Assembly (NCBI GenBank): GCA_026394075.1
Contig: JAPKYX010000164.1
Coordinates: 1-49,834, forward strand
Direction: 5' to 3'
DNA from: Acidobacteriota bacterium
GTDB lineage: Bacteria; Acidobacteriota; Terriglobia; Bryobacterales; Bryobacteraceae
DNA length: 49,834 nt
The position numbers were made by a program, and so were the translations under genes. Positions 24,870-32,346 of this stretch are shown here, in pieces. The notes beneath the pieces were generated by a model. That model saw nothing but the letters and a program-made list of their open reading frames with translations, was not told the DNA's origin and searched no databases. Numbering within the stretch: the first letter of the stretch is position 1; the number at the start of each line of letters is the position of its first letter.

Positions 24870-26633
24870 ATGCAGAACAAGTTTCTGATTGGCCTCGCCC
24901 TGCTGGCGAGCTACGGCGCAGGCTCCATCCTGGCCCAAACCAACACGGCCGACGACGAACCGGAGATCCGGTCCGGCGTAGCCATGTGGGTTTGGACCGA
25001 CAAGTACATCTACAGCCCCGGCGAGAAGGCCACCATCCGCTGGACCATCAAGAACGCTGAAGATCCCAACCAATACACCCTCTTCCTGCTCCGTCAGGAC
25101 AACCAGGACGGCAAGCGCTACTACCTGCCTTCGGCGGGCGAAGCAGCCACCGACATCTTTAACAAGTCGGCTTCCGATGGTTACCAGACATCCACACTGC
25201 CCAATGCCGAGAAGGAAATCCTGGTCGGCGAGGGCGGCCGCGTGGCCAGTGTTCCGCTGAGCTTGTTTGAAGACTACGGGATGCACACGGTCATCGCGCA
25301 GATCCGGGACCGTACCGGCACCCGCGTGCTGAAGTCGGCCTACTTCAAGTTCGGCATCGTGCGCGGCACCGAACAGCTGCCGAACGTGATCTCGTCCAAC
25401 CGCACGCTGACCAACGACCGCGCCTATCGCATCTCGGGCATCGTGCAGGTGAACAACAATGCCGTGCTGACGGTTCAGCCGGGCACGTTCATCATTGGCA
25501 CGCCGGGCTCGCAGCCGCCGTCGGTCCTGCTGGTGAGCACCAGCGGCCGCCTGGTGGCCGAAGGCACCCGCTCCCGCCCGATCATCATGACCAGCTCCCA
25601 GCCCTTTGGCCAGCGCCAGCGCGGCGATTGGGGCGGCTTGATCATGTTGGGCAAGGCCCGTTTGAACGACCCCAGCGGCAGCCTGTTCATCGAAGGCTTG
25701 CCGGATTCTCCCGACAACCGCTACGGTGGCGACGATGACAACCACAACTGCGGTTCGCTGCGCTATGTCCGCGTTGAGTTTGCCGGTTCCCTGCTCCGGC
25801 CCAATGAAGAGACCAACTCCTTCACCTGGGGCGGTTGCGGCAAAGGCACCAAGTCGGAGTTTCTGCAGGCGACCTACGGCCTGGACGATTCCTTTGAATG
25901 GTTCGGCGGCAACAACGACGCCAAGTACCTGGTGGGCACCTACGGCGCCGACGACTATATCGACACCCAGATCGGCTACCGCGGCCGCATCCAGTACGTG
26001 GTGGGCGTGGCCAATTCCGACCTCTCCAACCGCGGCATCGAAGCCGACAACTACGAGCGTGACTTCGCGGCGCGCCCGCTGGGCAAGTCCGGCATGTACA
26101 ACTTCACCTTCGTCGGTAACGCCCACCTGGGCAGCGGCTCCCGCGGTTATGACGAAGCGGATGCCCCCTGCATCTACACGCGCCGCGGCGCCGGCGGCAT
26201 CTACAACAATATGCTGTGCTTCAACTGGACCACGCGTACCTATGGCGGTGCTGACTTCGCCTCCATCCAGCCCAACATGGCCAATGGTGACTACAGCATC
26301 AGTGGTGTCGTCTCCTGGGACAACGGCCGCAACGTGACCCCCACGCCGCGCGCCAACACGATTGAAGATCAGGTGCTGCCGGCCTTCCTGCCCTACGCGC
26401 AGGATACCGCCCGCAAGATCGTTTTCGCCAACCCCAACCTGCGCCGCCCCATCGAGTACAGCGACCCGGACTTCCGGCCGCGTCTCGGTTCGGCCGTGCT
26501 GCGTACCGGCTGGACGCTTTCTCCCGACGACGGCTTCTTCGATCAGTTCGCTGATTACGCTGGTGCCTTCAACCTGGTGGACTGGACCGAAGAGTGGACC
26601 GTGTTCATCCAGGAACAGGACATGAAGCCGTAA
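24870..26633 (+). CDS. Secreted right-handed beta-helix-type protein with N-terminal macroglobulin-like domain
   Basis: A 587-residue protein with a standard export signal ending in SILAQ. There is no lipobox Cys, so it is not a lipoprotein. Residues about 35-160 contain TDKYIYSPGEKATIRW, like the MG2 domains of macroglobulins. The rest matches a family I know mainly beside TonB receptors in Bacteroidota: GDWGGLIMLGKARLN, FIEGLPD, LRYVRVEFAG, DDSFEWFGGNNDAKYLVG and IGYRGRIQYVVGV, a repetitive beta-helix pattern. It follows the receptor by 59 bases with a strong ribosome site, so it is probably its surface or periplasmic partner. The function is not established. Confidence 0.75.
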   Translation: MQNKFLIGLALLASYGAGSILAQTNTADDEPEIRSGVAMWVWTDKYIYSPGEKATIRWTIKNAEDPNQYTLFLLRQDNQDGKRYYLPSAGEAATDIFNKSASDGYQTSTLPNAEKEILVGEGGRVASVPLSLFEDYGMHTVIAQIRDRTGTRVLKSAYFKFGIVRGTEQLPNVISSNRTLTNDRAYRISGIVQVNNNAVLTVQPGTFIIGTPGSQPPSVLLVSTSGRLVAEGTRSRPIIMTSSQPFGQRQRGDWGGLIMLGKARLNDPSGSLFIEGLPDSPDNRYGGDDDNHNCGSLRYVRVEFAGSLLRPNEETNSFTWGGCGKGTKSEFLQATYGLDDSFEWFGGNNDAKYLVGTYGADDYIDTQIGYRGRIQYVVGVANSDLSNRGIEADNYERDFAARPLGKSGMYNFTFVGNAHLGSGSRGYDEADAPCIYTRRGAGGIYNNMLCFNWTTRTYGGADFASIQPNMANGDYSISGVVSWDNGRNVTPTPRANTIEDQVLPAFLPYAQDTARKIVFANPNLRRPIEYSDPDFRPRLGSAVLRTGWTLSPDDGFFDQFADYAGAFNLVDWTEEWTVFIQEQDMKP

Positions 26634-26661
26634 GAGAGCGGCAGATCAACTGAAATGGCTT

Positions 26662-26692
26662 GGGCCCGGGGAGCGATCCCCGGGCCCTTTTC
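26662..26692 (+). terminator. Strong intrinsic terminator
   Basis: An 11-base perfect stem, GGGCCCGGGGA (26662-26672) and TCCCCGGGCCC (26677-26687), closes on a GCGA tetraloop and is followed by TTTTCT. It lies 28 bases after the stop of the beta-helix gene and ends the TonB-receptor transcript. It is the only textbook intrinsic terminator I found in the window. Confidence 0.9.
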
Positions 26693-26730
26693 TATTGCCC
26701 TCGCCGGACCGGCACGCGCCGCCCGCTCAC

Positions 26731-27519
26731 CTATCTCGGCGCAGGCTGAAGCACGGACCGCCGCTTGGCCTCCAGCGTCTTGACGAGCGAATCATGCGCC
26801 AGCCCGTAGATCATGGGCTTCAACACCGTACCCAGCCCCATCGGCACTTCCCGCGCCAGCGTGATCGCGTCACATTCGGCCCAGACGCCGCCGTCACGCT
26901 CTTCAAGACGCCAGTAGGAGTTCATCGCCCACAGAAATCCGGTGCCCACGCCGTCCGGTAGGACGTGCTCTTCGGCTTCGCCCGCGTTCTTCACTTCCCG
27001 CACGCTCCGGCTGATCGAACGTGAATAGGCCTTCTTGTCAGAAAGCATCCGGTACTCGACATCGTGTTCCGTATCGAGAACTACGGTGAGCACCTTCTTC
27101 TTATGCAGACGCAGAAAGATGCGAAAACGGTCTCCCTGACGGCTGATCAGGCGGGAGTCCATCACTTCCGGCCGATACAGTACTTTATGGCGGTTATAGT
27201 CCTGATCCACTTGCAGCAGGCGGGCGAGGGTAACTCCAGGAATGAAGACACCACCCAGCCAGTGCTGAATCTGGCCGCCGGGTACCTCGGGAGCCGGCAC
27301 GTGCTGCACCACCACTTCCCCAGCGGCTGCCGCGGCCCGGTGCTTGGGATCCTGGTCGAGCCACAGGAAAGTCTGGCCGGGTTGGTTGCGCCGCTCAATC
27401 TCGGGTTCAACCGCGGCGACATGGCGATCAAAGGCGGCTCGCGTCTTAGGAGCCAAATCCGCCCAAGCCATCGGCGCGGCCAGCAGTACAAACGTTAAAC
27501 TAGAGAAGGAACACCGCAA
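26731..27519 (-). CDS. Secreted START-like/SRPBCC-type hypothetical protein
   Basis: A 262-residue protein starting at TTG with an export signal (FSSLTFVLLAAPMAWA). The mature part has HWLGGVFIPGVTLARLLQVD, a VMDSRLISRQGDRFRIFLRL strand pair and a C-terminal helix. This layout is like START/SRPBCC lipid-binding domains and is a family I associate with Acidobacteriota. No enzymatic residues are evident. The TTG at 27519 lies six bases after TAACAT (27531-27526), so the message is probably leaderless. It diverges from metH with only six bases between starts. Confidence 0.65.
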   Translation of the reverse strand: MRCSFSSLTFVLLAAPMAWADLAPKTRAAFDRHVAAVEPEIERRNQPGQTFLWLDQDPKHRAAAAAGEVVVQHVPAPEVPGGQIQHWLGGVFIPGVTLARLLQVDQDYNRHKVLYRPEVMDSRLISRQGDRFRIFLRLHKKKVLTVVLDTEHDVEYRMLSDKKAYSRSISRSVREVKNAGEAEEHVLPDGVGTGFLWAMNSYWRLEERDGGVWAECDAITLAREVPMGLGTVLKPMIYGLAHDSLVKTLEAKRRSVLQPAPR

Positions 27520-27525
27520 AACAAC

Positions 27526-27531
27526 ATGTTA
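27526..27531 (-). promoter_or_regulatory. Probable -10 box overlapping the metH start codon
   Basis: TAACAT on the minus strand ends six bases before the TTG at 27519, with only GTTGTT between them. The same bases include the ATG of metH on the plus strand. This promoter and translation start therefore share sequence. Confidence 0.4.
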
Positions 27532-30500
27532 TCAGCCCGTGAACGACGCCAAGCCCTCTACGACGCCCTCGCACAACGAATTCTTGTGCTCGACGGAGCG
27601 ATGGGCACCATGTTGCAACAGCGCAACCCGACCATCGAGGATTGGGGCGGACCGAAGTTCGAGAACTGCTCGGAGAACCTGCTGTTCACCCGGCCCGAAT
27701 GGATTCGCGACGTCCACCGTGCCTACTACCAATCCGGAGCCGACATTGTCGAAACCAACTCGTTCGGCGGCCACCTGATCACGCTGGCCGAGTTTGACCT
27801 GGAGCACCTGTGGTACGAAACGAATCACACCGCCGCTCGCCTGGCGCGCGAAGCCGCGGCCGAATTCGACCAGCCGGGCCGCATCCGGTTTGTGGCCGGC
27901 TCAATGGGTCCCACTACGCGCGCCATCTCGGTCACCGGCGGCACCACGTTCCAGCATCTGGTCGAAGGCTATTACAAGCAGGCCAAGGGGCTCTACGAGG
28001 GCGGCGCGGACATTCTGCTGCTGGAAACCTGCCAGGATACCCGCAACGTCAAGGCGGGTCTACTGGGCATCGAACAGCTGTGCAAGGAACTGGGAGAACG
28101 CCTCCCGGTGATGGTCTCCGGCACGATTGAGCCGATGGGCACGATGCTGGCGGGGCAGACCGCCGATTCGCTTTATGCCTCGATCGCGCATGCGGATCTG
28201 CTCTCGATTGGTCTGAACTGCGCCACCGGACCCGAGTTCATGACCGACCACATCCGGACACTGTCGGAGATGGCATCCAGCCGCACCTCGGTCTACCCCA
28301 ACGCCGGCCTGCCGAACGAAGAGGGCAAGTATGGCGAAACACCGCAGACGCTGGCCGCGCAGCTGGAGAAGTTCGCCGACCACGGCTGGCTGAACATCGT
28401 CGGCGGCTGCTGCGGCACCACGCCGGGCCACATTGAAGCGATCGCCCAGATGGTGCAGGGCAAGGCCCCCCGGGCGCTGCGGGAATCGAAGCACCGCGCC
28501 TACTATTCGGGCATTGAGCTGGTAGAAGCCGAAGACAGCGTCCGTCCGCTGCTGGTGGGTGAGCGCACAAACGTCATCGGGTCGCGGCTATTTAAGAATC
28601 TGGTGGCGGAAGAGAAGTGGGAAGAGGCCACCGACATCGCCAAGCGGCAAGTGCGTGGCGGCGCGCACATCATTGACGTCTGCCTCCAATCGAGCGACCG
28701 CGATGAGATGGCGGACATCCCGCCGTTCTATGAGAAGCTGATCCGCAAGATCAAGGCTCCGATCATGATCGACACCACCGACCCCAAAGCGGTGGAACTG
28801 TCGCTGACCTACTGCCAGGGCAAGGCGATCATCAACTCGATCAACCTTGAAGATGGCGAAGAGAAGTTTGAGCTGATCTGTCCGCTGATCCGCTCCTACG
28901 GCGCGGCTGTGGTGGTGGGTACCATCGACGAGGATCCGGTGCAGGCGCAGGCCTTCACGCGGGAGCGCAAGCTGGCCGTGGCGCAGCGCTCGGTTGAAGT
29001 GGCGGCCAAGTATGGATTGCCGCCGGAGGACCTGATCATCGATCCGCTGGTGTTCCCCTGCGCCACCGGCGACGAGAACTACATTGGCGGCGCGGTGGAA
29101 ACCATTGAGGCGCTGCGGCTGATCAAGGCGAACGTGCCGTACGTCAAGACGGTGCTGGGCATCTCAAACATCTCCTTCGGCCTGCCCGCAGCGGCGCGCG
29201 AAGTGGTCAATTCAGTATTCCTCTACTACTGCACCAAAGCCGGGCTCGACCTGGCCATCGTCAATACCGAAAAGCTGGAGCGCTTTGCCTCGATTCCGGC
29301 CGATGAGCGCCGGTTGGCTGAGCATCTGTTGTTCAACACGCCGCCCGATACAGTGCCGGAGGATCACCCGGATTTCGCCAACCTGATCGACCTCCCCGCC
29401 GACTGGCGCCAGCAGAGCCGTGACCAGAAAGTGGCAGTGAACCAGTTCCACATTGCCGCCATCTCGGCCTACTTCCGCGGCCGGGCGGGTATCGTCAAGA
29501 CCAAGAAGACCGATCTGCCGCTGGATGCCCGCCTGTCGAACTACATCGTCGAAGGCTCAAAGGACGGCCTGGTGGCGGACCTCGAGCTGAAGCGCGCCGA
29601 GGGTGCCCATCCTCTCGACATCATCAACGGGCCCTTGATGGCGGGCATGACCGAAGTGGGCCGCCTGTTCAACAACAACGAACTGATCGTGGCCGAAGTG
29701 CTGCAATCCGCCGAGGCGATGAAGGCGGCGGTGAACCACCTGGAACAGTTCATGGAAAAGGCCGACACGGCCGCCCGCGGCAAGATCGTGCTGGCGACGG
29801 TGAAGGGCGACGTCCACGACATCGGCAAGAACCTGGTGGAGATCATCCTGTCGAACAATGGCTACACCGTGATCAACTTAGGGATTAAGGTGCCGCCGGA
29901 GGAGTTGATCAAGGCTTACAAGCAACACCAGCCGGACGCCATCGGCCTTTCCGGCCTGCTGGTGAAGAGCACGCAGCAGATGGTGATCACGGCCGGTGAC
30001 TTGAAGGAGCACGGCATCAATGTGCCGCTGCTGGTGGGCGGCGCGGCGCTATCGGACAAGTTTACGCGGACCAAGATCGCCCCGGCCTATACGTCGCCCA
30101 CGCTTTATGCCAAGGACGCGATGACCGGTCTGCGGCTGATGAATGAGCTGATGGACCCCACCAGCGGCCAAGCGACGCGCGTCGCCTACACGTTTGAGGG
30201 TGGCGAGCTGAACTTGGATATTGAGAGCGCGGCCCCGGTGCCGCAATCGCTCGAACGATCGAGCAAGGTGCGCGTCGATCTCCCGGTGCCCGCCGCACCG
30301 TATCTCGACCGCCGTTTGCGCGACGTCCCCAACCTCTCTGAAGTGTGGAGCTACATCAACCCGTTCATGCTCTACGGCAAGAACCTGGGCTTTAAGGGCA
30401 ACTTCGAGAAGCGCTTTGCTGATCGCGACGAGAAGGCGCTGGAGCTGTATCACAACGTCGAAGAAGTTAAAAAGTGGGCCGCCACGTTCTTCAAGGTGAA

Positions 30501-31098
30501 GGCGGTTTGGCAGTTCTTTGAAGCAGAGCGCGACGGCAACGCCATCCACCTGTTCCGCCCGGGCGTTTCAACGCCGCTGACCACATTCCAGTTCTCGCGG
30601 CAACCCAAGGCCGACGGCCTGTGCTTGTCCGACTACGTATTGAACGCCCAAGAAGGCGTGCGCGATCACATTGCGGCGTTCGTCGTGAGCGTGGGCGGCG
30701 GCTTCCGTGACTATGCGGAGGAGGCCAAGCAGAAGGGCGACTACTTCAACAGCGTCGCGCTGCTGGCGCTGGCCACGGAGACGGCGGAGGCAACCGCTGA
30801 ATGGCTCCACCGGCGCATCCGTGAAGACTGGGGCTTCCCGGATTCACCCACGATGACGATGCAGGAACGCTGGACCTCCCGCTATCAAGGCAAGCGCTAC
30901 AGCTTCGGCTACGGTGCCTGCCCCAACATGGAAGATCAGGTGAAGCTGTTCCAATTGCTGAACCCCGAAGAGATCGGCGTGACGCTGACCGAAGGCTTCA
31001 TGATGGAGCCAGAGGCGAGCGTCAGCGCCCTGGTGTTCCACCACCCGGATGCCGCCTACTTCACGGCGGCGGATGTGGCGGAGCCGGCGGAGGCGTAG
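27526..31098 (+). CDS. metH: Cobalamin-dependent methionine synthase MetH
   Basis: All four modules are present in one 1190-residue chain. The homocysteine domain (1-about 330) starts with LVLDGAMGTMLQ and has zinc Cys in GLNCATGP and GGCCGTTPGH. The methyltetrahydrofolate domain (about 345-620) has GERTNVIGSRLF. The cap and B12-binding domain (about 650-880) has the cobalt-ligand motif Asp762-x-His764-x-x-Gly767 (GDVHDIGKN). The AdoMet-dependent reactivation domain (about 940-1185) ends with FGYGACPNMEDQ. It transfers methyl from methyltetrahydrofolate to homocysteine via B12 in the cytosol. No cobalamin or SAM riboswitch fits in the six-base gap upstream. Confidence 0.97.
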   Translation: MLSARERRQALYDALAQRILVLDGAMGTMLQQRNPTIEDWGGPKFENCSENLLFTRPEWIRDVHRAYYQSGADIVETNSFGGHLITLAEFDLEHLWYETNHTAARLAREAAAEFDQPGRIRFVAGSMGPTTRAISVTGGTTFQHLVEGYYKQAKGLYEGGADILLLETCQDTRNVKAGLLGIEQLCKELGERLPVMVSGTIEPMGTMLAGQTADSLYASIAHADLLSIGLNCATGPEFMTDHIRTLSEMASSRTSVYPNAGLPNEEGKYGETPQTLAAQLEKFADHGWLNIVGGCCGTTPGHIEAIAQMVQGKAPRALRESKHRAYYSGIELVEAEDSVRPLLVGERTNVIGSRLFKNLVAEEKWEEATDIAKRQVRGGAHIIDVCLQSSDRDEMADIPPFYEKLIRKIKAPIMIDTTDPKAVELSLTYCQGKAIINSINLEDGEEKFELICPLIRSYGAAVVVGTIDEDPVQAQAFTRERKLAVAQRSVEVAAKYGLPPEDLIIDPLVFPCATGDENYIGGAVETIEALRLIKANVPYVKTVLGISNISFGLPAAAREVVNSVFLYYCTKAGLDLAIVNTEKLERFASIPADERRLAEHLLFNTPPDTVPEDHPDFANLIDLPADWRQQSRDQKVAVNQFHIAAISAYFRGRAGIVKTKKTDLPLDARLSNYIVEGSKDGLVADLELKRAEGAHPLDIINGPLMAGMTEVGRLFNNNELIVAEVLQSAEAMKAAVNHLEQFMEKADTAARGKIVLATVKGDVHDIGKNLVEIILSNNGYTVINLGIKVPPEELIKAYKQHQPDAIGLSGLLVKSTQQMVITAGDLKEHGINVPLLVGGAALSDKFTRTKIAPAYTSPTLYAKDAMTGLRLMNELMDPTSGQATRVAYTFEGGELNLDIESAAPVPQSLERSSKVRVDLPVPAAPYLDRRLRDVPNLSEVWSYINPFMLYGKNLGFKGNFEKRFADRDEKALELYHNVEEVKKWAATFFKVKAVWQFFEAERDGNAIHLFRPGVSTPLTTFQFSRQPKADGLCLSDYVLNAQEGVRDHIAAFVVSVGGGFRDYAEEAKQKGDYFNSVALLALATETAEATAEWLHRRIREDWGFPDSPTMTMQERWTSRYQGKRYSFGYGACPNMEDQVKLFQLLNPEEIGVTLTEGFMMEPEASVSALVFHHPDAAYFTAADVAEPAEA

Positions 31099-31113
31099 GC
31101 GCGTTCCGCTCGG

Positions 31114-31839
31114 CTAGGATTGGGCGAGCGCTTCCCGCAGCGAGCGCACTTCATTTAGCACGCGCAGGGCGGCGGCTTCATCAAGTGCCGTGGACGGTGG
31201 GGTGGCGACCGCCGATTCCCGGTCGTGATCGCCCAGACCGGCGTCGCGGTATTGGCGCAGACGTTCAGCGATCAGGTCACGCAGCTCTTCAGCGTTGTCG
31301 ACGCCGTTGAAGCAGGCCAAGTGCGGATTCAGGCTAGGCGAAGTATGCTGGCCGCCGCCCGCGCTGCTGACGACCACGTCAGCCAAGCCCAGCAGGTTCT
31401 GCAGCGGACCAGCGTTGATGCGCATGTCCTGGATGTTGGCGAAGGTCATGGTGAGCTCCTCCACACTCCAGATACCGCTGCGGATGCGGAGGCTGCGGTC
31501 CGTGACGATGTACCAGCGGAGCTCATAGTTCAGCCGTACGGCGTGGTAACTGACCACGATAAAGGTGAGCGCGGAGAGTTCCACCACTCCTTCCACGCCC
31601 AGCCAGATAACTTTGCCCCACACCGGCAGTTTCGCCAGCACCGACTGCGTCGACTGCCACGTAATGAACGCACCCAACAGCACCAGCACCTGAGCTGAAG
31701 CCCACTGCAGCATCAGCCAGCGATAGTAATTCTTACCCGCGCGGAAGACGCGGACCGAATCAGCAGACCCATCCGGGAGTTGTGGCTCAGCGGGCACGCG
31801 CATCAACTGCTGCACCATTGCGGAAAGCCAATTACTCAT
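31114..31839 (-). CDS. Bacterial PH-domain membrane protein (bPH2), second of a pair
   Basis: A protein of about 241 residues with two hydrophobic helices (about 40-100) and a bPH2 domain: LRWYIVTDRSLRIRSGIWSV, MTFANIQDMRINAGPLQNLLGLADVVV. A C-terminal coiled, acidic tail follows. Related YdbS/YdbT-like proteins are membrane proteins of poorly known function. I use the ATG at 31839, since the upstream extension lies within the preceding gene. It overlaps the preceding bPH2 gene by eight bases and is the last gene of the UPF0173-PQQ-bPH2-bPH2 operon. It converges on metH. Confidence 0.78.
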   Translation of the reverse strand: MSNWLSAMVQQLMRVPAEPQLPDGSADSVRVFRAGKNYYRWLMLQWASAQVLVLLGAFITWQSTQSVLAKLPVWGKVIWLGVEGVVELSALTFIVVSYHAVRLNYELRWYIVTDRSLRIRSGIWSVEELTMTFANIQDMRINAGPLQNLLGLADVVVSSAGGGQHTSPSLNPHLACFNGVDNAEELRDLIAERLRQYRDAGLGDHDRESAVATPPSTALDEAAALRVLNEVRSLREALAQS

Positions 31840-32341
31840 GGCGGCGCTGCTCCAGCAACTGACGAATGGCCCGCAACTCGCCCGCGATCTCATCCAGCAC
31901 GGGCGCTAAACCAGAAGCCGGACTCTCCGGGGCAGCGGCGGGATGCTTTTCATGAGCTCCGCGCATGCGGGAATAGAGGAAGTCGCGCATGGCTTCGTGA
32001 TCGGTTAAGCCTTCCAGCGTCATCTCCGCGCCGGTGGCACCGCTGGCGGTCTGGATATCGATGCGCGCCAGGCCCAGCCAGCGCTCAATCAGGTTCGACC
32101 GCAAGTGGATGTCCTGGATGCGGGCGTAGTTCAGCATCACCTCATGGCGGAAGATGATGCCCCAGCTTTTGCGGATGCCTTCGTTGGTGAACTGGTACCT
32201 CATGGTGTGATAACGAAAATAGAGCACCACCAACATCACAGGAAACGCGAACGTCGTCGCCAGCGCCTGAAAGACGTAGAGGCGCATCAACTGCGGCACC
32301 GGCCGCTCAATCTGCGCAATATGGGGGGGAATGGGAGCCAT
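31832..32341 (-). CDS. Bacterial PH-domain membrane protein (bPH2), first of a pair
   Basis: A 169-residue protein with one membrane hairpin (VFQALATTFAFPVMLVVLYF) and a bPH2 domain: RYQFTNEGIRKSWGIIFRHE, LNYARIQDIHLRSNLIERWL, IQTASG. The C-terminus carries a short coiled coil ending in EQRRHE. The ATG at 32341 is five bases downstream of the PQQ dehydrogenase stop. An upstream extension to 32491 would lie inside that gene and shows no conserved sequence. It forms an overlapping pair with the next gene, suggesting a heteromeric complex. Confidence 0.75.
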   Translation of the reverse strand: MAPIPPHIAQIERPVPQLMRLYVFQALATTFAFPVMLVVLYFRYHTMRYQFTNEGIRKSWGIIFRHEVMLNYARIQDIHLRSNLIERWLGLARIDIQTASGATGAEMTLEGLTDHEAMRDFLYSRMRGAHEKHPAAAPESPASGLAPVLDEIAGELRAIRQLLEQRRHE

Positions 32342-32346
32342 GTCTT

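Noticed and set aside
24849-26126. 425-codon open frame antisense to the beta-helix gene
   Set aside because: It is a mirror of strong coding bias in high-GC DNA; its translation is a His/Val/Ala-rich sequence with no domain, while the plus-strand frame has a signal peptide and family motifs.
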